Notes under the pieces: model-generated
Told to the model about the DNA's origin: nothing
Seen by the model: only the letters and a program-made list of their open reading frames with translations
The model's database searches: none
Translations under genes and position numbers: made by a program
In this document: positions 1-8,809 of the stretch, one piece after another
Layout of the letters: each line of letters opens with the position of its first letter
How positions within the stretch are numbered: position 1 is the first letter of the stretch
Source of the DNA: Ga0077555 sp050187415
GTDB taxonomy: Bacteria > Pseudomonadota > Alphaproteobacteria > Rhizobiales > Hyphomicrobiaceae
Direction: 5' to 3'
Assembly: GCA_050187415.1 (NCBI GenBank)
Contig: JBFWXN010000019.1
Span: forward strand, 12,973 to 76,972
DNA length: 64,000 nt

Positions 1-748
1 GCAACCCTGTGACTATGATCATCGCCAGAGCCAGCCGGCACGAGGGCGTCACGCGCGGCCGAGACTGCAACCACGAGAGGAAAGCGGGCGCCTCTTGCCA
101 GGGCAGCGAGGGACGGTGCACCACGCGACGTCGACTTCGCCCCAGCTCACGCCGGACGCCGCGGGTCGGGTCGGCCAGCTCCCGCACCTCGTGGGTGATA
201 GCGGATTCGAAGGCGACGCTGGCGCGTTGCAACACCCGACGCGCGCGATCAGGGGTCGTTTGCCAAATCAGTCGTAGCGCCTCGATGACTTCCTTGGTTC
301 GCACTTCGCTAATCGGACGATGGCCAATGGCTGGAAAGAGGTGCTGCTCCACGGATCTGAAATAACTGCCTGCGAACTTCGGATTGAGCTCGGGCGCAAT
401 AACCTCTCTAAAGTGCCTGCAAAAATAATCCTGGAAGCTCACGTCCGAACGCTTGCGTAGTAGATCCGCGCCGTCATCGTCCTTATTCCGCAGATCATCA
501 CCTGCTGCTATGGACCGCCGCAACTCATCAGCCTTCTCTCGCGCCTTCGCCAAGCTGACAACGGGATAACTGCCTAGCCCACGTCGCGTCCGCTTGCCGC
601 CGATGGTCAGCCGCAAAACCCAACGCTTGTTGCGCCGCTCGTCAATTTCGACATAGAGGCCGCCGCCATCATGCAGACGAGCGGGACCGGACGACTGTCT
701 CACCTTCGCATCCGACAACAAACTGTGCCCACGGGCGTACGTTCGCAT
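1..748 (-). CDS. P4-type tyrosine integrase, N-terminal 249 residues (runs off the left edge)
   Basis: Site-specific recombinase that would integrate and excise a genomic island at a tRNA gene. Reading from the ATG at 746-748, the protein opens with an arm-type DNA-binding (DUF4102) domain: LHDGGGLYVEID followed by KRWVLRLTIGGKRTRRGLG and LAKAREKADELRR, the usual signature of this family. A core-binding SAM-like domain follows at about residues 110-200, with HLFPAIGHRPISEVRTKEV and a helix rich in RRVLQRA. The catalytic R-H-R-Y domain would lie beyond base 1. The gene points away from the tRNA-end sequence at 941-965, so the element extends to the left. Family assignment is from the N-terminal half only; I am confident of the integrase class and cannot judge whether the gene is intact. 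Confidence 0.87.
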   Translation of the reverse strand, partial: MRTYARGHSLLSDAKVRQSSGPARLHDGGGLYVEIDERRNKRWVLRLTIGGKRTRRGLGSYPVVSLAKAREKADELRRSIAAGDDLRNKDDDGADLLRKRSDVSFQDYFCRHFREVIAPELNPKFAGSYFRSVEQHLFPAIGHRPISEVRTKEVIEALRLIWQTTPDRARRVLQRASVAFESAITHEVRELADPTRGVRRELGRSRRRVVHRPSLPWQEAPAFLSWLQSRPRVTPSCRLALAMIIVTGL

Positions 749-940
749 GGTTTGTCCCCAAGTCTCCACGTCCAAGACTTGTACCACTATTTGTACCAAA
801 CGACGAGTCATGAGATGTCTGAGACTGACGCGCCGTGACGCTTGGCGGCAGATTATCGACCTGTATAAGCGATATAGTTCAATAGCTTATTGCAAAATCA
901 ACGAGCGAGGGTGCCTTTATGAAGCGAAGCTGATCAGAGA

Positions 941-965
941 GGTTTGATTCCCTCCTGGGGCACCA
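941..965 (+). other. tRNA 3'-end copy, probable attachment site (attR) of the left element
   Basis: The bases read as the 3' strand of a T-arm and acceptor stem ending in GGGGCACCA, including the encoded CCA and discriminator base. The 5' strand of the T-stem pairs poorly and no complementary GCCCCAG acceptor 5' strand lies upstream, so this is not a complete tRNA. It lies about 190 bases upstream of the integrase start. This is the expected form of the distal att copy left when an element inserts into the 3' end of a tRNA gene; the intact tRNA would then lie left of the window. Which tRNA it comes from I cannot say. Confidence 0.6.
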
Positions 966-1239
966 AATTACCTGATTTCACTGGATTTTTCGTTGATGCC
1001 CCAATTGATATCCCTCCCGGTATTTTCATCACTGATCGGTCGTATGGAGCACTTGTCTAGGCCTGCCGGTCGGTGTGGTGGCGCTCACTGTCAGTCTCCA
1101 CCCGATCACGACGGCGCTCTTGTCTTCCGTGGCGCTCGGAGGAGAACGCGCTCGTGCAAGCCCTTTCCTACTCCGCCTCAACGAGCTTGTTGCCAGACGA
1201 AACAATGACGTTGTGCATGGATCGGCGGCTCATGGGCAG

Positions 1240-3069
1240 TCAATGCTGGACAGCCGCGAATGCCCGCCAGCCGCCAAACTCAGAAATGTGGGCTGCGCCT
1301 TCGAGTTCAGCGCTTTCGCACAGGAATCCCTTCGGCCGCGTGCCATCCTGCAGGAGCAGTGTACCGATCGCGAGGGGGGCTGGAACCGACGCGACGAAGC
1401 GGCCGAAGCCTTCTACGGGCAACGACCAGACCTCGGTCGCGATAGCGAATCCCGTACCCGCGCTCACGCGCACCAAACCCGGCCGTTTTGGTGGGCCGCC
1501 AGGCAACGCAAAGAGCCGGTAGGACGACTCGGTATCGACGGCGCGCAAAAACAGTCCGCCGCGGTCTCGCAGCTCGTGATTGAGCGCCATGCCGGAAAGG
1601 TGCGCGCCAACCACCGCGATCTCGATCCGACCCGCCATCGACACATTGCCGGAAGGGCTGCGCGGGGGTGGCAGCGGTGCGCCTGTGGCGCCCATCGGCA
1701 CCCCGGCTGCGTGGTGGAACGCGCGCCCCATGCTCGCGAGGGCCGAGTCCCCGCCGCGCGGGCCGATCAACGTGATGCCGGCGGGTAGGCCGTCCGGGCG
1801 GAAGGGACCCGGCACGGAGATAGCCGCAAGATCCAGGAGATTGACGAAATTGGTGTAGGTTCCCAGTCGGGCGTTCGGCCCGATCGGATCGGCAGCCAGT
1901 TCCGAGAGCCTTGGCACCGTCGGAACCGTGGGAACCACGAGCGCGTCGAGCGTGGCCAGGACCTTTCCACTCGCCAGTTTCAAATCTGCCAGCTTATACA
2001 GGCCATCAAATGCGTCGGCGGCCGAAAAGCTCCTGGCCTTTTCGATGACTTCACGCGTCACCGGGAGTACCTCTCGCGGTCGCGTTTCCAGTTCGGTGCG
2101 TTGCGCAGCGTAACGCTCGGCAACCCAGGGGCCGTCGTAGAGCAGTTTGGCAGTTTCGAAGAAAGGGGTGAAATCGACCTCTACAAGGTTCGCGCCAAGC
2201 CCTCGCAAGATTTCGACGCTCGCCCGCCAGGCCGCCTCTGCCTGCTCGTCACCGAAGAACACAAGGTCGTCAGATCGCGGAATGCCGATTGTCGACTGCG
2301 GCGCCGGCGAACTCAGCTCCCCGAGTTCGATCGGCCGTGAATAGGGATCCGTGGCGTCCTTGCCCGCGATCAGCTTGTAGACGGTCCACGCGTCATCGAC
2401 GGTCGTGGCAAAGACGGAGACGCAGTCGAGAGTGCGGCACGCCGGCATCATGCCCACCGATGACACTGCGCCAACAGAAGGCTTCAGCCCCACGATATTG
2501 TTGAGACCCGCGGGAACCCGGCCCGAGCCCGCCGTATCCGTTCCGAGCGCGAAGGCGACGATGCCGCGCGCGACGGCGACGGCCGAACCGGAGCTCGATC
2601 CACCCGGCACGAAATCGGCGTTGAAGGAATTGCGTGGCACCGGGTAGGGCGTGCGCACGCCGACGAGGCCGGTTGCGAACTGATCGAGGTTGGTCTTGCC
2701 GATCATGAGCGCGCCGGCATCGAGCAGCCGCTGTACGGCGTTGGCGTTTTTCGTCGCGACTCTCGCGAATGCCGGTGCTGCGGCCGAGATCGTAAGTCCC
2801 GCAACAGCGATGTTGTCCTTGACGGCGAAGGGAATGCCCCAGAGCGGCAACGAGGCCCGATCCTGTTCACGCAATGCCCGCGCCGACTCGAGCAGTGTTC
2901 GCTTTTCGACGAGAGTGATGAAGATCCCGGGATCTCCCACCTCGTCGATGATGTCGAAGACACGGGCGATCACGTCGACCGGCGAGAGGCCACGCCCATA
3001 GGCTGCCCTGAGACCGGCGATATGCATGGGAATATCGCAGCTTTTCATGGTTTCAACATTGCTCGTCAC
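1240..3069 (-). CDS. atzF: allophanate hydrolase (AtzF family)
   Basis: Amidase-signature hydrolase, 609 residues, that converts allophanate (or its dicarboxyurea precursor) to ammonia and CO2 in the last step of cyanuric acid and carboxybiuret breakdown. The Ser-cisSer-Lys triad is visible: Lys84 in FAVKDN, Ser158-160 in PGGSSSGSA, and Ser182 in GTDTAGSGRVPAG. After the amidase core (about 1-440) a C-terminal domain from about 475 carries the Gly-rich stretch ending in GTLLLQDGTRPKGFL, as in AtzF and the allophanate hydrolase part of urea amidolyase. The likely start is a GTG whose GTGA overlaps the stop of atzH, implying translational coupling; an internal ATG at 3046-3048 is an alternative. 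No biotin carboxylase partner is nearby, so this is the AtzF type and not urea amidolyase. Confidence 0.9.
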   Translation of the reverse strand: MTSNVETMKSCDIPMHIAGLRAAYGRGLSPVDVIARVFDIIDEVGDPGIFITLVEKRTLLESARALREQDRASLPLWGIPFAVKDNIAVAGLTISAAAPAFARVATKNANAVQRLLDAGALMIGKTNLDQFATGLVGVRTPYPVPRNSFNADFVPGGSSSGSAVAVARGIVAFALGTDTAGSGRVPAGLNNIVGLKPSVGAVSSVGMMPACRTLDCVSVFATTVDDAWTVYKLIAGKDATDPYSRPIELGELSSPAPQSTIGIPRSDDLVFFGDEQAEAAWRASVEILRGLGANLVEVDFTPFFETAKLLYDGPWVAERYAAQRTELETRPREVLPVTREVIEKARSFSAADAFDGLYKLADLKLASGKVLATLDALVVPTVPTVPRLSELAADPIGPNARLGTYTNFVNLLDLAAISVPGPFRPDGLPAGITLIGPRGGDSALASMGRAFHHAAGVPMGATGAPLPPPRSPSGNVSMAGRIEIAVVGAHLSGMALNHELRDRGGLFLRAVDTESSYRLFALPGGPPKRPGLVRVSAGTGFAIATEVWSLPVEGFGRFVASVPAPLAIGTLLLQDGTRPKGFLCESAELEGAAHISEFGGWRAFAAVQH

Positions 3070-3461
3070 AATTGTGCTTCGGGATCGTCGATCAGGCTCA
3101 CGTGCGCCGCGACCACGCGCCAGCCCAGGGGTTGCCGCACCCAGGTCTGCATCTGCCGGCCGATCTTGCCCGGCGCCGAGTCCCGCCTGAAGAGCGTCGA
3201 AGCAGTCGCGAAGTCACGGCCGTACGTGGTGATCGAGGTGCGAGAGAGGACGCGCATCAGGTTCTGCGAAGAGCGGGCAGCCCTGAAGGCTGAGATATCC
3301 GCGTATCCGTGGAGGTTCTCGGCAATGCCGTAGCGGATGGTGCGTGGATCGTCCGCAAACAGCTCGCAGAGCGTCTTCACATCGTTGGTGACGAGCGCCT
3401 TCTCATAACGTTCGAACGCCAGACGCACCTCTGCCAGGACGTCGGGGATGTCGATCTGCAT
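3066..3461 (-). CDS. atzH: AtzH-like protein (DUF3225, NTF2/SnoaL-like fold)
   Basis: Small protein of 131 residues between atzE and atzF. It begins after a strong AGGAGA site 8 bases downstream of the atzE stop. The sequence has the DUF3225/AtzH signature: FERYEKALVTNDVKTLCELF, then DDPRTIRYGIAENLHGYADI, and at the end GWRVVAAHVSLIDD. NTF2-like proteins of this size form cone-shaped dimers with an internal pocket. AtzH homologues travel with atzE and atzF; as far as I know a biochemical role is not firmly settled, with a part in handling carboxylated urea intermediates being plausible. A second copy with about the same layout is encoded at 44402-44812. Confidence 0.85.
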   Translation of the reverse strand: MQIDIPDVLAEVRLAFERYEKALVTNDVKTLCELFADDPRTIRYGIAENLHGYADISAFRAARSSQNLMRVLSRTSITTYGRDFATASTLFRRDSAPGKIGRQMQTWVRQPLGWRVVAAHVSLIDDPEAQL

Positions 3462-3469
3462 GGGCTCTC

Positions 3470-4876
3470 CTAGAGGCTGGGCCTCGGTGCCGCTGCGACG
3501 CCCCTGGCTTCGAGTGCACAGGCGACACGGAGCGCGATGTCCTCGCGCCAAGGCGCGGCGATGACCTGTACGGCGATCGGCAGCGGGTGGAGGGGAATGG
3601 GCACTGCAACGACGGGCAGACCGATGAACGAGATCGGCTGTGTGAAGACACCCATGTTCGGCCGCAAGGGCAACTCCTCGCCATCGAGCACGAGGGCCTT
3701 CTGGCCCAGCATGGGGGCTGTGCAAGGTGTGGCCGGTGCCAGGATGACGTCAACGTCCTTGAACAGCTCGAGGACCGCGGATCGATACCAGCGGCGCAAC
3801 TTCTGGGCCTTGGCAACCAACGCGGCAGGAATCATTGCCCCCGCGATCAGCCGGTCTCGGACTTCAGGATCGAATTCCGCCGGAACGCTGCGGAGCCTGT
3901 CCAGATGCAGGGCCGCGGCCTCGCTCGCCGTTATCACGTAGGCCGCAGCGCGAGCCCGCGCAGCCTCAGGAACGATCACCTCGCGCGTGACACCGAGTGC
4001 CTTGGCCACGCGCTCCATGGCATCGACGGCCTCGCGGTGCGCACACTTGCGGAAATAGTCGCCGGCCACCGCGAGGCGAAGGCCGTCGATCCCGCGAGTC
4101 ATCAAGTCGGCCGTCGGCTCGACTCCTCGTCGGGTGCACACGGGGTCGTGCGGGTCCGGTCCCTGCATCGCGTCATAGCTGGCTGCGAGGTCGGCAACGC
4201 ATCGTGCAAGAGGGCCGACGTGATCGAGGCTCGCCACGAAAGGAAACGTTCCCGCCCGCGAAAGCCGCCCGTAGGTCGGCTTCAATCCGAATATCCCGCA
4301 AAGCGATGCGGGCACGCGGATCGAACCGTTGGTATCCGAGCCGAGGGAGATCGGCACGAGGCCGCCGGCCACTGCTCCGCCCGAGCCCCCCGACGAGCCG
4401 CCCGTCATGCGGCCGGTATCGTGCGGATTGCGCGAAGGACCATCGTGCGCATTCTCGCCTGTGAAGTCGTAGGCGTATTCGCCCATGTTGAGCGCGCCGA
4501 CGAGGACGGCTCCTTGCGCCTCCAGCCGTGTGATGAGCGTGGCGTCGCGGGCCGCTGGGGGAGCGCCGCGATTGATCCTGGAGCCCGCAACGGTGGTGAT
4601 ACCTGCGACGTCGAACAAGTTCTTCACCGCGAATGGCACGCCCGACAGCGGGCCCGTCGGCTGGCCATTCTTGCGGGCAACATCGATCGCCTTGGCCTTG
4701 GCGCGTGCACGATCGCTGGTCACCGCGGTAAAGGCATTGAGCGTGGGATTCAGCGCTGCGATGCGAGCGAGGGCCTGCTCGACGACCTTCTCCGCGTCGA
4801 GTGCGCCAGAGGCAACGCCGGCTGCGATCTCGCGCGCCGTTGACCAGTCTTGTGTGACTTGGGGCTCGGAGGCCAT
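3470..4876 (-). CDS. atzE: 1-carboxybiuret hydrolase subunit AtzE (amidase signature)
   Basis: Amidase of 468 residues, GatA-like, expected to remove ammonia from 1-carboxybiuret in complex with AtzG. Catalytic residues are in place: Lys85 in PFAVKNLFDV, Ser161-162 in TGGSSGGSGG, and the nucleophile Ser185 in GSDTNGSIRVP. The N-terminal WSTAREIAAGVASG helix is typical of AtzE. The start is only three bases after the atzG stop, and atzH follows 8 bases after its own stop, so atzGEHF form one translational block. A general amidase is possible by sequence alone; the AtzG and AtzF neighbours make AtzE the better call. Confidence 0.88.
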   Translation of the reverse strand: MASEPQVTQDWSTAREIAAGVASGALDAEKVVEQALARIAALNPTLNAFTAVTSDRARAKAKAIDVARKNGQPTGPLSGVPFAVKNLFDVAGITTVAGSRINRGAPPAARDATLITRLEAQGAVLVGALNMGEYAYDFTGENAHDGPSRNPHDTGRMTGGSSGGSGGAVAGGLVPISLGSDTNGSIRVPASLCGIFGLKPTYGRLSRAGTFPFVASLDHVGPLARCVADLAASYDAMQGPDPHDPVCTRRGVEPTADLMTRGIDGLRLAVAGDYFRKCAHREAVDAMERVAKALGVTREVIVPEAARARAAAYVITASEAAALHLDRLRSVPAEFDPEVRDRLIAGAMIPAALVAKAQKLRRWYRSAVLELFKDVDVILAPATPCTAPMLGQKALVLDGEELPLRPNMGVFTQPISFIGLPVVAVPIPLHPLPIAVQVIAAPWREDIALRVACALEARGVAAAPRPSL

Positions 4877-4879
4877 GTT

Positions 4880-5068
4880 TCAGGCCTCGAACACGGGTGC
4901 CGGCTCCGCCTCGTCCGGCAAGTCGACCTCATCGACGAGCCACGCCAGTCGGTAGGTGGTGGCGAGATTGAGCCGCACCGCGGGAAGCCAGTCGGGCTCG
5001 ATCTTGATGCCGAGCAACTCCGCGCTAGCCTCGATCAGCGCATCCAGCGTCTTCTGTGACGTTTCCAT
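4880..5068 (-). CDS. atzG: AtzG-like small subunit (DUF4089, GatC-like)
   Basis: A 62-residue helical protein, the expected length for AtzG, which wraps around AtzE much as GatC does around GatA and is needed for a stable, active hydrolase. Visible features are the opening METSQKTLDALIEASAELLG, the conserved Leu-Asn-Leu patch in VRLNLATTYRLA, and an acidic C-terminal tail VDLPDEAEPAPVFEA that resembles the tail GatC-like proteins lay over the amidase. It starts 11 bases after the transporter ATPase gene and stops three bases before atzE. The same frame stays open far upstream inside the ATPase gene, but the ATG at 5066-5068 gives the family length. Confidence 0.88.
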   Translation of the reverse strand: METSQKTLDALIEASAELLGIKIEPDWLPAVRLNLATTYRLAWLVDEVDLPDEAEPAPVFEA

Positions 5069-5079
5069 GGCTCGGCTCC

Positions 5080-6843
5080 TCAGTGCTGGGGCTGCGGAAT
5101 GGCGGCGAGCAGTTCGCGTGTGTAGTCGGCCTCGGGCGCATAAAGCACGCGTTCGGTCGGGCCTTGCTCGACGATGCGGCCTGCCCGCATGACGATGACG
5201 CGGTCGCACAGCAGCCGCACGACGTTGAGGTCGTGCGAAACGAAGAGATAGCTCATGCCGAACTGCTCCTTGAGGTCCTGCAGCAGATTGAGCACGACGG
5301 CCTGCACGGAGACGTCGAGCGCCGCGGTCGGCTCGTCGAGGATCACGAGGGCCGGCTCGAGTGCGATGGCGCGCGCGATCCCGACGCGTGCCTTCTGTCC
5401 ACCGGAGAGCTGATGCGGGAATCGGTCGAGGAGATTGAAGGGAAACCCGACGAGACGCGCCAGTTCCTCGCAGCGCGCCCGAATGGCGGCCCGCCCCCTG
5501 ATGTCGCCGAGCCGCAGGATCGGATCGGCAATGGCGCGCGCAGCCGTGTAACGGGGATTGAGGCTGTCGGTCGGGTCCTGGAACACCATCTGGATGCGGC
5601 GGCGCGTGGGCAGGCGCGCGAAGCTCCTGGCGGGTATCGCGCCGATGTCCTCGCCATCGAACATGATCGTGCCCGCAGTCTGATCGATGAGACGCATGAC
5701 CATGCTCGAGGTCGTGGACTTGCCGCAACCCGACTCGCCGACGAGGCCGACGCTCTCGCCTCGGCCAACGGTGAAGCTCAGCTCATCGACGGCGCGAAAG
5801 TCTCCGCTATGCTCAGGCGCGCTCTCGGTCCGCCCACGCCTGAGGCGGCTCAAGAAGCCGCCACCGGGCGTTGTCGCGCGCGGATAGGCCTTGACGAGCT
5901 TATCGACGACGAGCAGCGGTCCGCCATCCTTCGCATCCGGCGCTGCGGAGGGCTTCCCTGCCGCTCCGACGGAAGGCGCGGCTCCCTGATCTCCCTCGGG
6001 CAGCAACGCGCGAAGTGTGCCGCCGGGTTTGGGCGTCGCGCGCATCAACCGACGCGTATAGGGATGGCTTGGAGCCGTGAACACTTCCCTGGCCGTGGCC
6101 GTCTCGACGACGTGTCCCTTCTCCATCACGACGACGCGATCGCAGTAGGTGGCCGCGAGGTCGAGATCGTGGGTAATGAGAATGGTGGACATGCCCCGCT
6201 GCTTCGTCAGCTCCGTGACAAGCTCCATCACCGTCTTCTGCGTCGTCACGTCGAGGCCAGTCGTCGGCTCGTCGGCGATCAAGAGTTGCGGCCGGCAGGC
6301 AAGGGCCAGGGCGATGACGATGCGCTGGCACATGCCACCTGAAAGCTCGAAGGGATAGGCATGATAGCGCTCCTCGGGCCTTGCGATTCGCACCTGCTCG
6401 AGGACGTCGATGGCTCTCGATTTGACGTCGTCGGAGCCGGCGAGTGCATGCTGGCGCAGGACGTCCTCGATCTGCCTGCCAACCTTCCGGATGGGGTTCA
6501 GCGCCGCCCGGGGGTTCTGGAAGATCATCGACATCTCGCGGCCGCGCAGGTCGCGCATCTGCTCGTCGCGTGCCCGTCGCAGGTCGATGCCGGAGAAGAT
6601 GACCGAGCCTTCGGCGATGCGGCCGGCGCGATCGAGGATGCGCATGACCGCATACGACGTCACCGATTTACCGGAACCCGATTCCCCGACGATGGCCAAG
6701 GTCTCGCCTTTGCCCACTTCGATGCTGACGTTGTGCACGGCCTTGACGGTACCGCGCCGCGTCTGGAACTCGACCGTGAGATCCTTGACCTCGAGGAGCG
6801 GCTGGGCCGGGGGCAGATTGCTCAAGCGCACATGCTCGTTCAT
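5080..6843 (-). CDS. ABC transporter ATPase, DppD-DppF fusion (peptide/nickel type)
   Basis: A single 587-residue protein carrying two complete nucleotide-binding domains that power the transporter encoded upstream. The first half has Walker A GESGSGKSVTS, signature LSGGMCQRI and Walker B LLIADEPTTGLD. The second has GESGCGKSTTS, LSGGQKARV and LVILDEPTAALD. Each half ends with the short oligopeptide/dipeptide extension (HPYTRRLMRA and YTRELLAAIPQP) used by this subfamily. The start ATG at 6841-6843 follows a perfect AGGAGG, 13 bases after the permease stop. Cargo cannot be read from the ATPase; the downstream atz genes suggest a urea-like or s-triazine-derived compound. Confidence 0.92.
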   Translation of the reverse strand: MNEHVRLSNLPPAQPLLEVKDLTVEFQTRRGTVKAVHNVSIEVGKGETLAIVGESGSGKSVTSYAVMRILDRAGRIAEGSVIFSGIDLRRARDEQMRDLRGREMSMIFQNPRAALNPIRKVGRQIEDVLRQHALAGSDDVKSRAIDVLEQVRIARPEERYHAYPFELSGGMCQRIVIALALACRPQLLIADEPTTGLDVTTQKTVMELVTELTKQRGMSTILITHDLDLAATYCDRVVVMEKGHVVETATAREVFTAPSHPYTRRLMRATPKPGGTLRALLPEGDQGAAPSVGAAGKPSAAPDAKDGGPLLVVDKLVKAYPRATTPGGGFLSRLRRGRTESAPEHSGDFRAVDELSFTVGRGESVGLVGESGCGKSTTSSMVMRLIDQTAGTIMFDGEDIGAIPARSFARLPTRRRIQMVFQDPTDSLNPRYTAARAIADPILRLGDIRGRAAIRARCEELARLVGFPFNLLDRFPHQLSGGQKARVGIARAIALEPALVILDEPTAALDVSVQAVVLNLLQDLKEQFGMSYLFVSHDLNVVRLLCDRVIVMRAGRIVEQGPTERVLYAPEADYTRELLAAIPQPQH

Positions 6844-6856
6844 GGGGACCTCCTGC

Positions 6857-7756
6857 TCACGTTCGCCGCTGCGGGTCGACGAGATCGCGCAACCCATCGC
6901 CGAGCAGGTTGAAGCAGAAAACCGAGATCATAAGTGCCGCGCCCGGAAAGAGCGCGATCCACCATTCGCCGGAGATGATGTTGGTCGCACCCTCGGCAAC
7001 CATGATGCCCCATTCGGGCGTCGGCGGCTTAACGCCAAGGCCGATAAAAGAGAGCCCCGCGGCGTTGAGGATGGCGTAGCCCATCGTGAGCGAGATCTGC
7101 ACCATCATGATCGGCATGATGTTTGGCAGGATCTGCGTGAGAAGAATGCGCAGGTCGCTGTTTCCGGAGAGACGCGCCGCCAACACGTAGCCAGCGTCCC
7201 GCCGCACGTTGGCCTCTGCCCGGGCGACGCGGGCATAGAGCGGAAAATTGACGATCGCTGTGGCGATCACGATGTTGGTCACGGTGTTGCCAAGTGCCGC
7301 CACGATGCCCATGGCGAGCACGAACAGCGGAAACGCCATGATCGTGTCGGCGAGCCGGCTCACGATACGATCCGTCCAGCCTCCATAGAAGCCGGCCGCG
7401 ATGCCGGCGAAGCCGCCCAGCACAAACACCAGCGCGACCGAGGCAAGCGCGATCACGAAGTCGAGCCGTGTCGCAACGACAACACGGCTCAGGATGTCGC
7501 GTCCGAGCTGGTCGGTGCCGAACCAGTGCTTCATGGACGGTGGTTGGAGCGTCGCGCTGGTGTCGCTCGCAAGCGGATCGTAGGGCACCAGATAGGGGCC
7601 GATGAGCGCTGTAAGCGCGATCAAGAGAAAAAGTGCAAACGAGATCGCCGTGATGGGATTGTCCGACAAGACGTAGCGCGCGTGGCTCAACAGGGAGCTG
7701 TTGGGCTTGGCGTGATCGGCCTCGACGTCCGTTGGGCTGCTGAGGATTTCGGTCAT
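6857..7756 (-). CDS. ABC transporter permease, DppC type
   Basis: Inner-membrane permease of 299 residues. The layout is that of DppC/OppC proteins: a cytoplasmic N-terminus, one membrane span (ITAISFALFLLIALTALIG), the periplasmic DPLASDTSATLQPPSMKHWF segment leading to GTDQLGRDILSRV, and then a five-span core with the coupling-helix region RVARAEANVRRDAGYVLAAR. Its start overlaps the DppB-type permease stop by four bases (ATGA), and the ATPase gene begins 13 bases after its end. It pairs with the product of 7753-8766. Confidence 0.93.
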   Translation of the reverse strand: MTEILSSPTDVEADHAKPNSSLLSHARYVLSDNPITAISFALFLLIALTALIGPYLVPYDPLASDTSATLQPPSMKHWFGTDQLGRDILSRVVVATRLDFVIALASVALVFVLGGFAGIAAGFYGGWTDRIVSRLADTIMAFPLFVLAMGIVAALGNTVTNIVIATAIVNFPLYARVARAEANVRRDAGYVLAARLSGNSDLRILLTQILPNIMPIMMVQISLTMGYAILNAAGLSFIGLGVKPPTPEWGIMVAEGATNIISGEWWIALFPGAALMISVFCFNLLGDGLRDLVDPQRRT

Positions 7757-8766
7757 CCTTCGAGCCTCACGCGCGGGTCGATGAGGCTGTAGAGCACATC
7801 GATCAGCAGATTGAGCGTGACGTAGAGCACGGCCATGGTCAGCACGAACCCCTGGACCGGCGCGAAGTCCGACTGCAGGAGCGCCTCCACGGCGTACGAG
7901 CCGATCCCCGGCCAGGCGAACACCTTCTCGACGAGGACGTTGGCCCCGAGAAGGAATGAGAAGACCATGCCGAGCGTGGTCACCACGGGAAGCATGGCGT
8001 TACGGAAAGCGTAGGTGATGATGACGGTTCGCGGACTGAGCCCGCTGGCGCGTGCCGTGCGGATAAACTCGGAGGAGAGCACGGCGAGCATCGAGGCTCG
8101 CGTCATGCGCGCAATGGGTGCGAGCGAGAATATGCTGAGCGTGATCGCGGGCAGCGCCAGCTGGCCGAGGGCCGCGCGGAAGGTTTCGATGTCGCCTGCG
8201 GCCAGCGAATCGATCAGATAGAAGCCGGTAAGCGGAGCCGGCGCCGAAGCGAACGCGTCGAGCCGCCCGATGGGCGCGGGTGACCAGCCGAGAGCGTAGT
8301 AGAAGATATAGACGAGCAGCAGGCCGGTGAAGAAGACGGGCAGCGAGACGCCGGCCGTGGTGACGATGCGACAGGCGTGGTCGATCCAGGAGCCCTGCTT
8401 CACGGCCGCGAGAATGCCGAGAGGCAGGGCGATGGCGAGCGACAACAGAAGCCCTGCGAGCGTCAGCTCTGCCGAAGCCGGCAGCCGGCTTGCAATCTCG
8501 GCAGCCACTGGCCGGCCTGTCGAGAGCGAATTGCCGAAATTGCCGCGCACCAGTTCGCCGACATAGCGGGCGAACTGCTCCGGCATCGGTCGATCGAGGC
8601 CGAGGTCCTTGCGGATCTGGGCAATCGAGTCCGGCGTTGCCGCTGGCCCCGCGAAATACACGGCGGGGTCGCCCGGAAGCACGCGCGTGAGGAGGAACGT
8701 CACGATGACGACGCCGATCAGCGTCGGCACCACCGTCATCAAGCGCTTCCCGAAAATCGCGGGCAT
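7753..8766 (-). CDS. ABC transporter permease, DppB type
   Basis: Inner-membrane permease of 337 residues, first of the two permeases of the importer. It opens with the DppB hallmark FGKRLMTVVPTLIGVVIVTF and then RVLPGDPAVYFAG; the coupling-helix region is ARMTRASMLAVLSSEFIRTA with RASGLSPRTVIITYAFRNAM. It ends VLYSLIDPRVRLEG, the usual DppB close. It sits 43 bases downstream of the binding-protein gene and overlaps the next permease by four bases, so the transporter genes are a single transcription unit. Confidence 0.93.
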   Translation of the reverse strand: MPAIFGKRLMTVVPTLIGVVIVTFLLTRVLPGDPAVYFAGPAATPDSIAQIRKDLGLDRPMPEQFARYVGELVRGNFGNSLSTGRPVAAEIASRLPASAELTLAGLLLSLAIALPLGILAAVKQGSWIDHACRIVTTAGVSLPVFFTGLLLVYIFYYALGWSPAPIGRLDAFASAPAPLTGFYLIDSLAAGDIETFRAALGQLALPAITLSIFSLAPIARMTRASMLAVLSSEFIRTARASGLSPRTVIITYAFRNAMLPVVTTLGMVFSFLLGANVLVEKVFAWPGIGSYAVEALLQSDFAPVQGFVLTMAVLYVTLNLLIDVLYSLIDPRVRLEG

Positions 8767-8809
8767 CGTTTTCTCCCATGGCGTCAGCTCGAAGCCGTCG
8801 CGTCGCGGG

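Noticed and set aside
870..965. A complete tRNA gene ending at 965
   Set aside because: Only the 3' strand of the acceptor and T-arm is recognisable; there is no 5' acceptor partner, D-arm or anticodon arm, so I treat it as an attachment-site copy.
3587..4843. A 418-codon open frame on the plus strand
   Set aside because: It is antisense to atzE, shows no domain, and is open only because of high GC codon bias.
5056..6342. A 428-codon open frame on the plus strand
   Set aside because: Antisense to the fused ABC ATPase, with His/Asp/Arg-rich composition typical of a mirrored coding frame.
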